Counted from the first letter of the stretch, positions 12,357 to 23,489 are shown. The stretch is 64,000 bases of DNA from Sweltsa coloradensis (GCA_024449915.1 JAMZAV010000054.1:992001-1056000); one strand, 5' to 3'. A program made the numbers and translations. The notes: generated by a model from the sequence alone, not told the origin.

Positions 12357-15300
12357 ACCAACGATCGGATTTTGTTCAAAAACTATACAGCAACCCGCAT
12401 AGGTGGTATGTACATGTGTGCAAAATTTCAGGTCGATCAGAGAAACGGTGCGACCTGTACCGAAGCAGTAACAGAGAGAGAAAAAAAAACAGACATTCGA
12501 GCCATAAGAGTCAAGTGGAGACGCTCGCTACGCTCGCTCAAAAATCATTATATTTTAAGTTGTTTACACTGAAACAAATCTAAATTAAGGCTACGGTAGT
12601 CACCTCAGACTAATTTGTTAATCAACGTCCTGTCAAGTTGGCTAAAATGTTGACTAAATTAAAAAGGTACTCATATAACCGTGAAATATATTTTGAAACG
12701 TTTTGTGATATAAAGATAACTTATTAGTCAACTCAATATATTAACATAATTTGCACAGATTTTTTTAATGTCTTAGTATATTTTATTGGTTCTATACACA
12801 CCATTCCATTATTAATAACCCAAATCTATAGGAAAAAGTTTCTCTGTAATACATTTTGATGTAAGATTTCTTTAGTACCGTACACATCGAACTAATTATT
12901 TACGAATTTCGCACAAACGGTCGAAAAAGGTTTACAGAAAATCGTTGTTCCTAATTATTTAGGTTATAATACAGATGTGAAGAACCAAATAAAATAAAAT
13001 TGCATGTAGTCACATTTTTATTAACTTTGCACTTAAAGCGGTGACTTTTGACGATTTAAATAATCATACCGAGGTAAATGGATCAGTCTTAATTAAGGTG
13101 ATCATATTTTGAAAGTTAAAAACCGGGACAATAGGGAATATTCCACTTCCGCCAAATACTGTACGAATAGATTTTTTAGAAGAAGTATTTCGTCCCGATT
13201 ACAAATATGTACTTTGTTTTTCCGTGAAATAATAATCCAGTGATTTATAGCCGTTTTAAAAGCAGCAGTTTTTTAAAGCGGCAAAAACGACTGTGACGTC
13301 AGAACTGTGTTGATCCAACGCCGTCTAGATAAACATAAATAAAAAACAAAGATGTTGGAAAAATATTATAGAAGGATCGAGATATACATCAAGACGGCGG
13401 TGTTTTAAACAAAGCAGCGCCTAGCGTAGCCTACATGGCGGACATTATGGCGGACATTTTACATTTAACGCCTAGCCAGAAACGAGAAAAGTTGACATTG
13501 CAATCAAAAAACAAAACTGAAACAGTCCTAGGTCTAGGCCTAGACGTAGAAAATTATTTATAATACAAAAGTCTAGGCCAATCGTTCCTGTAGGATATAG
13601 GCATTGGTATGTGAATACTAAAATTTCTCACTTGACAAGCCCTAGGCTTAACTTGCCGACCCTAACCTGCACTTTCGTGTTCTGACACACCCCGCTCAAA
13701 AAACTTACTTTGATGACTAATTAAAGCCTATTGTAGATAAAGAATACCATGATAGTCCTAGGCTATGCAAAAATTCAATACCAAATGCTCGTTATTCTTT
13801 ATCACAATGATCTCGCGAAATCTCCTGTCACATACAAAAAAAGAAAAACAAAAGACGGTGAAAATGTACATCCTTGTGGAGTTGTTTGTGTTGAGCGGAT
13901 GGGCGAGCACCGCCGTCTGTATGTAAATATGTACAAATATACGTACATTTAGTTTCCAATTGGCCTTGACTCAGCACAGTTATGACGTAGTACCGTCCAA
14001 AGATGGCGCACGCTCGTTTTTGGCGCGCAAACTGGGGGTCCAATTTACTTCTCGTTTAAATTACACAAAAAACATTTTTTTAAATAAAAAAAAGTGCAGT
14101 GACTATTAAGACATGAATAAGAATTAAAATAAAATATAAAATATTAACTGGAATATTCCCTATTACTAAAGTTTAAGCATATGTACCCCAAGGACCATTT
14201 CGGGGTCTGGGGCAGAGCCCCCAGCCGCCAGAGGCGATTTTTTAAAAGATATATTTGGGTGAAATGCCCAGAAAATAGCTTTCTGGCATGAAAATATGAA
14301 TTAAATAGGGTTGTAATGTGTACATTATTGTAGTCATAAAATCTTTATCTAGTGGTTCAAAAATGATAGTACAAAAGAAATTACAAACATTCAGCAGATG
14401 ATAATGTATTGATGATGGCATCTTACTAATGAAGGCCTAATCAATAAGAATAAAGATAATTTGAAAATGCATTTAATTTGTATAATATGGATGGTTAAAC
14501 TTTTAATACACTTTGTCTTTACAACGAAATAATAAGTGTAGGTATGTAATTATTCAAAAACGTAGTTTAGTTGTGTGATTGGTACATTTTGAGTTTCTAT
14601 TAGCTTTTAACAAAATCAATGCAAATAATGACTGAGAAAATTAGTGGTGTGCGAGTCCTGATTTTTGACTTCGAGTCGAGTCCGAGTACTTTGTCTTTTT
14701 TTTTTAAATTCATCATTACTCTTTGACTGTATTCACATGATGTACAATATTAATTATGTTTGTTAATGTAAGTCTAAATGTAGGCTCAAACGTGAAGACA
14801 GAGTAACATCTAATTGATTAAAAAATGTAACCTCTCTCTAGATCATTTTAATGATCAAGCACAAATATTATTATGGCTAGGCTATGACATTCAGTAAGTA
14901 ATATTACATGAAAATGTTCAAACAAACATTAAAGTTACATATTTTTAGTATCTGTGTCCCTAAAAAGTTCCAACCTTCCAAAATGAATATAAATTTGTAT
15001 CAAAAGACTCAGGTTAATAAGCGCCGAAAAATATACAGGCCTAACGATTTTTACGTTTTCACACACGTGCGCGACCCGGCACCTCCACCAAAACCATTAA
15101 GAATACTCGCACATCCCTAGAGAAAACGAATTATCTTCTTGGAAGTGGAAGAAGTATTTCATTGTTTTTAATATTAGTATTTTTTTTATCAGAGGAGTGT
15201 ATTTTTTAAAGTAAAACATTATCCTTCCATGAACGGTATAGTTAAGAAAATACCAGGACAGGTACTCCCCAAAATTGCAAACCGGTACAAATACGTCATT

Positions 15301-18300
15301 TTAATGAGTCTCTCGGGACACCAGTACAAGTGTTCTGAAAACGCAACTGTACCGGTCAAACCGGTACGTCCTGTCACCTTTATCTTAATCCCAAATCTAG
15401 CTATAGTAAATTCACCGTGTAATTTGTTACATTTTTGAACTGTTCCAGCAACGTTGGCTTTACAAGTTTCCTCTTCTGAATTCATCAGTGACGACAAGCA
15501 GTTTGCAGACATAGAAAGACCAGCGAACGTTGACTCGGGGAGAAGTCTATCTTCTCACGACGAACCGAAGTCTGAATCTGAGGAGCAGAACGTCATCAAT
15601 GATGATCCAGACTTGGTTGACCAAACAACATCTCCTACAGAGTCGATAACTCCGCCAGTTGTTCAAGAAAACGAAACAACAGAAACCTCAAGAATCGTTC
15701 TAGTTGAGCAAGCAACTTCGGAGGTGATCGAGGACTTAACACAGCACGAAGAACTCACTACACTTGCTGAAGAAACACACACAACAACACATAACATTCC
15801 CACAATCAATACTGTGATTGAATCTACGACGAATCACAATCCACATTCTCTTAACACAACAATCAACTCACAAGTATTTGACTGGAAAACCCCTGAATCT
15901 GTTGAAGACAATCAAAATACAACAGTGATAAACGTTATTGATGAAGAAACACTGCCATCAAACGAACACACATCTAAAGTATTAAGCTCTACCACAACTG
16001 AAAATTTTCTAACAACTCTTATCGTCGATACGTTAAGCAATTCTGAAAAAATAACCACTGTTGAGACTGACAATGTTGATGATGAAATATCAACTTCTGT
16101 TGCTCCTGAGTTACCTTCACCTGCATCTACAATAATTACCATACCAGAAAACTCATCAAAAAATATTTTATCGTCAATAACAACGAATTTCTCTACTCAG
16201 TACACATCTACCACTTTAATGACATCACCTTCGGAGAATGATATGGACACATCTGTTGAAGAAGAGAGCACTCTGTCGGTCTTCACTGACATATCAGGTG
16301 TCAGCGAGTCATCTCCAATACCTGTCGACCCTGACATCTTTCAGAACACCACCACCATTGAGACAGAAACTGATTTGCCCGTCACATACCTAACTGATGT
16401 AGCGAACGAGGTGATAACACAGAATAATCAGTCAATGACCGACGATGTAAATATTACATCTACAGAAACGACACATGAAGAGCTGTTAGTTACTACCACT
16501 TCTAATAGCCTTCCCACAAAAGAGTTGCTAACTTCGACATTACAACCGAACATTCAAAATAATCTCAACGATTCTGCTACATTGTACAGATTCTGTAATG
16601 ACGACAAGACTTGTGCAGATGATGAAGTTTGTATTTCTCAAGTTGGAGGGTGTGTTTGCTTATCGAATGTGAATGCTTTTCCAAACCAACAACTTTGTCA
16701 AAACCTTATAACTCAAGATGTAGTTACACCACCCTCAAATAATAGTCCTACAGTCGAACCAAGTTCAGAAAATGTTACAAATAATTCAGATCCTATTGGA
16801 CAACGTGATTTTGAACACAAATTTTTGACTAAGAAATTAAAAGAACTTACTGGTAAACAAAGAGTTAGAAACACGGTCAGCCTATCCTTCAGTCCCGCTC
16901 CAGAGGTCGCAGAATGGTTCCAGGCATACGACTGGAAATTTCGTAAATACATTGCTTTGGCACTTACAGCATGTGTGCAACATTCTGTAGTAAGTATAAC
17001 TGATCTAGCCGGTTTTCACATTCTCTTTTTGTATCAAAATCAACTGACATGCTTTGAAATTCTGCTGTTTTAAAACTAGTAATTGTAAAATTAATTTAAT
17101 TAATATATTTTTAGAAACTACCATTGCAAAGATTTACACTCCAATGCGAGTATTTATTAACGACACAAATAAAAGTTTGGTAAGATGCGTGGGTGCAGTT
17201 CAAACACCGCGTTGAGCGTAGCAAGACTTGCACTCTCGTACTTTTCGAACTGCATGCTTTAAAATCAACATAATTATCAAGATTCTGTTTTCACCCTCCG
17301 ATACTCACCTCAATTCTTATTTCACGTGCGTGGCCCCTTTTTCACTAAGCTATAACTTATTTTCTTACGAGCCCCCAAAATTCGTAATAAATGCTCATTT
17401 TTCGTCTATATGTTTAGAAATGTTGTATGCCCAAACGGGATCAAAATTGGAAAGACGAATTATGGACGAAGATAGTCTTCAATCTTTTATCTTGATCGTA
17501 TCTTCGTCCATTCTTACACACTGGTTACATTTTTGCATGATTTTAATTCATGTTTACATAGAAAAGTATTTGGGTTTAACAAGATTTTCTCTTCAATAAT
17601 TTTTCATGGCTATTTTGTAGTTTTCTGTACTTCGTCTTCACTTTATACAGCTGTATTGGCAAAATAAAAAAAAAACTTCCATAAAAAGAATTATTGAAAA
17701 TCACATACTTTTGAACTCAATACTATATAAACATACTTGCATTCTACATAAACCACATTTAAAGATCTCACGTATTATAGAAGAACTCAAATGTAAACTG
17801 TGTTTGAATTTGTAGTTAATCTGTTAGTTAATTCTCAAGTCACTTCTGACCAAGGAAAGTTTGATTTCAAGCCTTTAGTCAGAAGTGCTCTGTGAAAACT
17901 GCAGAAGTACCGGGTTCGATTCCGGCTTGAAGCAAAACCAATTGCAGCTTAGCTAACATGGACATAAAACCATCAATACTGATGTGACATTGGATCCGTC
18001 CTAGCAACAAAGCACATAATAAATTGTTTACTTTTGTTCTGAATTATACCCTTGAATTGATTTTGGCGTCACTCGAGGATGAATCGTGCTTAACAACTTG
18101 GTAGCTATTTCCGATTTCAAACACCGATATCTGGTTGACCATTATAAGAGGGTTTATATGACGTCGGCGCTGGTAGAGCTGACTTGGTCCGTTTTAAATT
18201 AAGGCTATTGTATCCCCTTGTATCCCCCTTCAACCGATAATTCTAAAAGTCAAAGAAAGATGACTGAAATGTAAGCAAAATGAAAGAGGGTCTTGAATAT

Positions 18301-21300
18301 AACAGGAACATTTTTTGCACTGGGGGGGGGGGGGGGGGGGGGGCAACGTCCCTGTCAGCCTTTTTATGTACATTTTGTGTGTACAATGAACGATTAAGAG
18401 ATGGTGCAAATAAGAGTTTTGTACCAGCGGACGAAAAAATCGTAGATTGAACGTTATTTTAGAAAAAATACATTTTTCCTTTGATGGAGGTGGAAGACAA
18501 TGATTTGCAGAAAGAATATTAAAAAATCTTTGCTCAAAGTAAACTGTAGCACCTGGATCAATGTTTACATTATTTCCCAAAAATTTGTTTACAATTGCTC
18601 ACAGGGACGTTACGCCTCAATCTTTAAAAATATTTTCCTGTTTTTGGATGAGCGTAGCGAGCGAAGCGAAGATTCCATTTCACTACACTGGAGAAAAAAA
18701 TCCGGAATGTTTTTTTTTTCTTTCTTTTTTTTCTGTGTGTATTTTTGTCTGTTTGTTAACACGACTCCGGCTAAACCGATAATCCAATTGCGATGAAATT
18801 TTCTGGAGGCCTTCGAAATCTCTGAACTTAGAACTATCACGTTTTTGAGCGCAATCGGAAAATTACTTCTCATGAAAATCGCAATTTCACAATTTTTTTC
18901 GATTTAAAAAAAATTTCTTCGACTTATAACACCTACATGCTTAACCCGACTTTATTGATTTTTTCACAGAACCTTAATTTCATTAATTAAGATATTCGTG
19001 TGAAATTTGAGCGCAATCGAAAAATTATTTCTCATGAAAATCGAAATTTTACAGTTTTTTTTCTTTTTTAAAACAATTCTTTGACTTATAACACCTACAT
19101 GCTTTATTCTATTGTAATGATTTTTTCACAGAACCTTAATTTTATGAATTAATATATTCGTGTAAAATTTGAGCGCATTCGAATAATTATTTCTTATGAA
19201 AATCGCAATTTTACGATTTTTTAAATTTTGTTTAATTTAAAAAAAATATAAAGTTAATTTTTTATTTAATTTAATTTAATTAAAAAAAAATCTTCGACTA
19301 GGTAATAATTTTTTCACAGAACAACAAAAAATCTGCTTAACACATAGCAGCTCAATGCATCAATTACGCTCATCCAACAACGCGGCGGGACTTAAGCGTT
19401 TTCCTAGTTATTATAATTTCGGTTTATATGGACCATACAATAGCCTCAAGTCCCTCGCTGCAAATCAGCTTCGTGACTGACTTGATACACTCTAAATATG
19501 AATTATTTTATTTTATTGTTCCTGGACAAAAAAACTTTCAGGTGGTTTTTGATCACCCGTCTCACAAGTCTAGCCCACAATGTTATATTACAGGTAAATA
19601 AGAGTGACCAACATCACACCATAACCCCTTCTGACATCCTGTACGTCGCCCCCTCACCACTTCGTGATGAAAAGTCTCTCACCGTCAGCTTTCTGGTGCT
19701 CAACCCTTGGTCAGGAGGCAACACATCTCTCATGGGCAACAAGATAATCATCGAATGCCTCAATGAGAGCCTACAAGAATGCGAAACCGAGGTAGGAGAA
19801 GCCAAGGTTCAACTTTGATCCAGACACTTTTTGTGGCTAGTCATGTCATCGAACGATAATAGAATGACAAAGAATGGATTACGATTACATAGGCCTACAT
19901 TCAAAGTCATTTAGTCAATAAAACAACTCTTTAATAAGCTTACACAATTATTTTAAACTATTTTCGGAAATTTTAACATATCGTACATAACGAACAAAAA
20001 TCATAGTTATCAAAAACATATAAACAAGTAGCCATGGTAGAAAACGTTCCCTATGGAAGTTGACATATAAACTTGATAGATTGATCGGTAGGAAAAATTA
20101 TTGTTTACTGTTAAAACTTTGCATACCTTGGCTATGGTTTCCAGTTGGATTAATAAGATGTATTTGTTAAGTAACCAAATGACACAAAGAGTTTATTATT
20201 TACGAAACACCGTTTTAAATTGTTTATTAAAATGAGTTTTATCCACTTAAATGGCTTTGAATATATATTGCTACCTTAAAACAAAGATTACAATCAATAT
20301 AATAATAGCATCTCACTATTGTTTAATGAAATCGATAAGTTGAATTCAAACTCAGGAAATAATAAAAGCAACGGTTTTATAAAAGAGATTCCGAATTCGA
20401 GAATAACTTTTGAATTTTGAATTTTGATACATGCAAATAATTCCATGAATGCTTCAACATTTGTCAGAATAATTGGTACATTAATTGAACTAAATTACCA
20501 ATGTAGTATATGTCTTAAATTCTGTTTCATGCATCACACTAAAACATTAGATAATTTGGATACAGTTTATTGTATAATGATTCACATTTTGAATGTTGCA
20601 AAATAACATCAAACTTTGTCCAATCCAACTTCAGATTATCGTTTAATCAATATAATAATTTCCTGGTTCTGATTGTTGATTATGGTTCTTTGATTGTGAC
20701 AGCTTCAACTTACCGTCAGCAAGATCGAAGGTGTTTTCCCTAAACGTCTGCTTGGTGATTGCTCGATCAACGTGGCTGGCCTCACGTCTAACTCCGTCAA
20801 ACTCCTGTTCATTGGCGCAGTGATCTCGCTCACACTAACTGCTCTCTCACTGGTGGTGTTGACACTGAAGTGCCGACAAGCTCGAGGCAAGTTTGAGTTT
20901 GACCCTCGCTCTGGATTGTATAGGGTGAGTACTGGTACTAAAGAATATCAGACACGCGGCACAAAATACTGTAATACGGATAGCTTCGCCATAATTACGA
21001 TCCACTCAAATAAATTACGGACGAAAACATATGATGAAGATTTCGATAAGAGGGAATGGGACACATTTGGCAGTTGGCACATAGCTATTCGCTCGGCCAG
21101 GATGAAGCCGACGTATATGAAACTTTACATAGTTGTCAATGAAGCATACATGGACAGCTCTACAGTCGTTGATTTTCAATATTTTTTGCGTATCGGTATC
21201 AATCCACGAATGTGGTCAATTTTTTAAGAAAATCCAAAAACCTGAAAATAACTTTTTTTAAATATAATTTCTTAAAAAGTGCTACTGTAGACTAACATAT

Positions 21301-23489
21301 TTCCGCTTCCGTAACAACTACAAAAAATTGTAAGCAACTGCTATGTCAGTCGGCAGAGCGAACAAGAATTTGCTTAAAATGCATATCCTGAACAATATCC
21401 TTCTAATCGACATGCGTTTCTATGGAAACTGCTTTATCTACTTTCGTCCAATAGTTTTATGCCCAGACCTTAGTTTTTTTTTCGCCACCTGTGTTAAATT
21501 CGGGCAACTCCTATTATAGTATTTGGTTAGCGCAATGACTCACCAGTAAGCCCTCTGCCCCAATCAAGGATTGGCACAATGACTCAACTAGTAGGCCGAC
21601 TAGAAATCCTTCTAGACTTAGCCTACACTAGACTTTGTCGAATACAACCAACAAGTACGTAGATAATTGATCTATGTGACGTCATTGATCGTCGGTGACT
21701 TAAAGAGTAGCGTACGAATTGTTACGCACTTGATCAAGACCAAAGGTAATAGGAATTGCAGTTGAAAGTGCACTCTAGCTTTTAGTCCATTGCAAGGTCG
21801 CAGATAAACTATGACAAATCTGGTACTTGCTTATGCTTGTGTATCCACCACTGGCCGATATTTTGAAAGTCAAAGAAACATGGCTGAAAAGTTTTCTGAA
21901 TAAAAGAGGGACTTACATATAACATAAAAAAAATATTAATTTATTTGGTCGGGACATGACCTCACTTTCGGCCATTACATGTAGTTTTTTGACAAAAGTG
22001 TAGCCAGCACATCTAGTACAAAATTAAATTTTGAGAATCCGTTTTCTGGATGGTTTCTAAACACCTTTCGCTTCAGATTCAGATATAAGGACAAATAGAT
22101 ATCTGAAATAACAGTTGTGTAAGTTTTTTTGCAATCGTTACAAATACGAGTTTTTTTAGTTTTGTATCATCTGACCACAAAATATCGTAAACTAACTGTT
22201 ATTTCAGATATCTATTTGTCCTTATAGCTGAAGTTGAAGCTAAAGGTGATTAGAAACTGTATCTAGAAAACCGATTCTCGAAATTAATTTTGCACTAGAT
22301 GTGCTGGCTACACTATTGTCAAAAAACGACATCTAATGGCCGATATTGAGGTTGTATCCAGTCCAAAAAATATAATAATTTTTTGCTGTTTTATTGAAGG
22401 TACTCTTCCATTCAGCCAACTTTCATGGAGTTTTAAAGATTTACTCTAGTGCGATTACCATAACCTTAAGTAAAGTACAATATTATATAATAAAATATAA
22501 AATTATGACTTGATGATACATCGGCGTGCCTCTACTGAATGGGTTTATACTAGTCTATGTAGTTTGTTTTCGTGGGTTGGTGGAATTCTATCACTCAGAT
22601 AAAGATTACTAATGTGGAATGATTGGGAATCTCTCTAATTTGGGAGATCGGAGCTTCGATACCCGCCACCGGCACTGCTCGATTACAGTTTTCCCCTAGG
22701 GTTTTCTTCAGTCAATAAAGAGAATGCTGTGAGTGAATTTTTAAAATAAACTTGAATCAGGATTGCCAGCAGCGGGTATCGAACAGGCTACATCCCGAAT
22801 GCAAGTATCAAAAGGGAAAAAGAATTTTTAAAGCCTACAGTTAAAATAAAAGGAATTTTAGAGTTCTTAAAAAGATGAAAGTTCCCATTTAAAACTTCTT
22901 TTATTGGACAAATTTAGGTAGTATATACGATTTTAGACGCGATATTTTAACCGTGTCATCGCCAGAAAAATATATTTGTTTTTATAAATCGTTGTTCTTC
23001 GAAACATTCCAAAAATGATACACCATTGAATTTAAAAATATTATGTTCATAACTTTATCAGCTAAATCCGTTTTCAAATTAATGTTGAGGCAAGAAAGAT
23101 TTTTTAAAGTTCATCGATTTTTGTAACTTTTGTATCAAACATTCCCCTCACTAAAAATAATCGATTTCCTTCAAAAATTCTCGAAAAAGGCCGGAAAACG
23201 TTCTTTTTCAAAAGCTCCTACAGTCCTACACACATGCAACTGTGAATGTTACCTGGAAACACTTGCGGTTTGTTGGCAGCACCCAAGGGTGTTGACGCGG
23301 TCCCCAGGTGACGGCCACAACCTGGCTACCGACGAGCAGTGCCAGCAGGACGAAGGACGGAGGCGTGACCCGGAGAACGGCGACGTCATTGGGAAGGGAG
23401 ACGCCGATACCTGGGTCGTCCCGCTAGAAGAGGTGCAGACTACGGAGCGGGATACGAACAAGGACGAGAATCAAGATACCAAGTTCTGA
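4127..23489 (+). CDS. Mucin-like single-pass membrane protein with SEA-like region (whole gene, exons joined)
   Basis: The preferred model joins 4127-4160, 15449-16989, 19594-19791, 20703-20924 and 23280-23489. That is 2205 nt, 734 residues plus TGA, and every junction is GT-AG with matching phase. In order the protein has: a signal peptide (about residues 1-22, hydrophobic core FVIFYLVATLAL); a Ser/Thr/Glu-rich ectodomain with many N-glycosylation sequons (about 23-390); a six-cysteine module (Cys 394, 400, 406, 413, 415, 428); a region of about 465-615 with an amphipathic helix followed by beta-like segments, resembling a SEA domain; one transmembrane helix (about 625-646) followed by a basic stop-transfer CRQAR; and a hydrophilic cytoplasmic tail. 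This implies a cell-surface, probably heavily O-glycosylated type I protein. I recognise no named orthologue, and the SEA assignment is inference from pattern, not from a profile search. A polyadenylation signal lies 106 nt after the stop. Confidence 0.8.
6205..7172. mobile_element. hAT-like non-autonomous element with perfect 8-bp target duplication
   Basis: The ends are CAGTGGCGTATCAAGG and its near-perfect inverse (CCTTGGATACGCCACTG), flanked on both sides by tgcctact (6197-6204 and 7173-7180). An 8-bp duplication with a CAGTGGCG terminus is the signature of hAT transposons. At 968 bp without a transposase frame it is a MITE-like derivative. Confidence 0.85.
8056..9013. mobile_element. Degenerate hAT-like element (Charlie-type ends)
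   Basis: The left end CTGGTTCTCACACTGTGGTCCG and the inverse of the right end (CATTGGTTCCCAAACTTTTCC) resemble hAT/Charlie termini, but the target duplication is not clear. It contains a 37-bp tandem pair at about 8297-8370. Confidence 0.45.
9445..9690 (-). mobile_element. tRNA-derived SINE, family A
   Basis: Contains CCTCGGAAAAAACTTTCAGT...GATTGGTGGTCTCGACGAGAC and a T-arm-like GATCCGGGACCTCCC in inverse orientation. It shares the CCCGCTGTAGGGTA start with 49605. Confidence 0.5.
10440..10705 (+). mobile_element. Retroelement 3' tail, family D
   Basis: It ends TTTATAACTGAATAGGATAG followed by ACGTTAAATAAATAAATAAAT. Truncated copies with the same end occur at 1125-1195, 32345-32600 (minus), 41755-42000 and 52660-52735. 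The A-rich tandem tail and 5' truncation suggest a non-LTR retroelement. Confidence 0.6.
11310..11808. mobile_element. Foldback MITE with arms of over 130 bp
   Basis: Left arm TAATGTAATGAATTAT...CACTGCACTTG...TCAGTCGTCTTCAACGGGTTT is matched in reverse at 11690-11808. The arms pair through TGACATTTGACATTA and beyond, around an AT-rich centre. Confidence 0.75.
12131..12545 (-). mobile_element. Helitron-like element, copy 2
   Basis: On the minus strand it starts with GAGCGAGCGTAGCGAGCG and ends ...AACG...GCGTTTTCCTAG followed by T. It carries an internal TA microsatellite (about 12330-12355). Confidence 0.5.
13125..14166. repeat. Inverted 16-bp termini about 1 kb apart
   Basis: AATAGGGAATATTCCA (13130-13145) recurs inverted at 14149-14165. 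It may mark an old transposon of about 1 kb, or may be coincidence. No target duplication was resolved. Confidence 0.25.
14642..15119. mobile_element. hAT-like short element
   Basis: The left end TAGTGGTGTGCGAGT and right end ACTCGCACATCCCTA are inverted with two differences. The flanks gagaaaat and gagaaaac form an 8-bp target duplication with one mismatch. The internal motif gacccggcacctccacc recurs at 59468 and, inverted, near 37596 and 41684, so relatives exist elsewhere in the window. Confidence 0.6.
15449..16989 (+). CDS. Membrane-protein gene, large ectodomain exon
   Basis: This is a 1541-bp open exon behind the acceptor tgttccag, ending at the donor GTAAGT (16990) in phase 0. It encodes the rest of the signal peptide and a Thr/Ser/Glu/Asp-rich stalk of about 370 residues with numerous NxS/T sequons. 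Next comes the compact cysteine module (16594-16698; spacing C-x5-C-x5-C-x6-C-x-C-x12-C, EGF/EB-like in size but not a confident match). The exon finishes in a charged segment and the helix-like FRKYIALALTACVQ. The reading frame continues past the donor to a stop at 17073, but that extension is non-repetitive and unlike the rest, so it is treated as intron. Confidence 0.85.
17115..17179 (+). CDS. Optional in-frame exon of the membrane-protein gene (alternative)
   Basis: This 65-bp segment between atttttag and GTAAGA reads KLPLQRFTLQ... with no stop and starts in phase 0, as exon 2 requires. It ends in phase 2, which fits only the earlier acceptor at 19541 of the next exon (cttccag-like context actttcag). 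Using both adds exactly 39 codons between the SEA-like helix and the following beta segment and gives a 773-residue form. Insertion at that place would disturb the domain, so I treat this as a possible rare isoform or chance open sequence. Confidence 0.3.
18322..18343 (+). repeat. Poly-G run (22 G)
   Basis: Twenty-two consecutive G. Other runs: 4519-4532 (14), 5448-5462 (15), 40650-40670 (21), and about 53082-53093 (12). All G on the plus strand. Confidence 0.95.
18645..19407 (+). mobile_element. Helitron-like element, copy 3
   Basis: It starts GATGAGCGTAGCGAGCGAAG and ends AACGC-GGCGGGACTTAA-GCGTT then TTCCTAG and T. The interior has repeated units with 'tttttcacagaacc' and is about 75-80% similar by eye to the copy at 63360. 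Confidence 0.55.
19594..19791 (+). CDS. Membrane-protein gene, SEA-like region exon
   Basis: This is 66 codons behind the acceptor atattacag, ending at donor GTAGGA, phase 0 at both ends. It encodes VNKSDQHHTITPSDILYV, then a segment with alternating hydrophobic residues (SLTVSFLVLNP), a GNTS sequon, IIIECLNESLQECETE with two cysteines, and another sequon. The order helix (previous exon), beta, beta, helix resembles a SEA module, in which such domains sit just outside the membrane. An upstream acceptor at 19541 keeps the frame open for 17 further codons and pairs with the optional exon at 17115. Confidence 0.75.
19792..20702 (+). other. Intron of the membrane-protein gene, featureless
   Basis: A 911-bp AT-rich intron between GTAGGA and gattgtgacag. 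No repeat or coding-like segment was noticed. Confidence 0.6.
20703..20924 (+). CDS. Membrane-protein gene, transmembrane exon
   Basis: This is 74 codons between acceptor gattgtgacag and donor GTGAGT, phase 0 at both ends. It begins LQLTVSKIEG, consistent with the last beta strand of a SEA-like fold, and has one extracellular cysteine (GDCSIN). It then encodes a clear helix LLFIGAVISLTLTALSLVVL, a stop-transfer KCRQARGK, and a juxtamembrane FEFDPRSGLYR. A tyrosine after the membrane in SGLYR is a possible signalling or sorting residue (inference only). Confidence 0.82.
20925..23279 (+). other. Intron of the membrane-protein gene
   Basis: It holds a long foldback element (21860-22440) and two opposed SINE fragments (22615-22800). 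The reading frame running past the donor to 21227 is a read-through into intron sequence. Confidence 0.55.
21860..22440. mobile_element. Long foldback element
   Basis: Two arms of about 250 bp are inverted copies of each other: ACAAATAGATATCTGAAATAACAG at 22091 pairs with CTGTTATTTCAGATATCTATTTGT at 22196, and GTAGCCAGCACATCTAGT at 22011 pairs with its inverse near 22310. A related end fragment occurs at 18241-18300. Confidence 0.7.
23280..23489 (+). CDS. Membrane-protein gene, last exon (acidic cytoplasmic tail)
   Basis: This is 69 codons plus TGA behind the acceptor gtttgttggcag, phase 0, and markedly GC-richer than its surroundings. It encodes a hydrophilic, mostly acidic and glutamine-rich tail (HPRVLTRSPGDG... 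ending DENQDTKF) with no recognised domain. The open frame extends upstream of the acceptor as far as 23130, but that part is low-complexity AT-rich sequence and is judged intronic. Confidence 0.75.
   Translation, partial: HPRVLTRSPGDGHNLATDEQCQQDEGRRRDPENGDVIGKGDADTWVVPLEEVQTTERDTNKDENQDTKF

Larger units (their letters stand above)
4161..15448 (+). other. Intron 1 of the membrane-protein gene (11.3 kb, transposon-rich)
   Basis: Between the donor GTGAGT and acceptor tgttccag lie at least four terminal-inverted-repeat elements, a foldback element, a Helitron-like copy, a SINE and a retroelement tail, listed separately. A 243-bp frame at 10883-11125 is of mixed character and was not accepted as a gene. 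No convincing exon was seen. Confidence 0.6.
16990..19593 (+). other. Intron of the membrane-protein gene (with optional exon)
   Basis: It contains the optional exon 17115-17179, a diverged SINE-like stretch (about 17870-18120), a fragment of the foldback family at 18241-18300 followed by a run of 22 G, and the Helitron-like copy 18645-19407. The rest is AT-rich with no feature seen. Confidence 0.5.

Noticed and set aside
15454..17073. Reading frame starting at 15454 as a complete 539-residue protein
   Set aside because: It begins at TTG, and a short upstream exon with ATG and a matching phase completes a signal peptide. The last 28 codons lie beyond a strong donor.
23130..23279. N-terminal extension of the last receptor exon frame
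   Set aside because: It lies upstream of a good acceptor whose phase matches the previous exon, and the sequence is AT-rich and unlike the tail.
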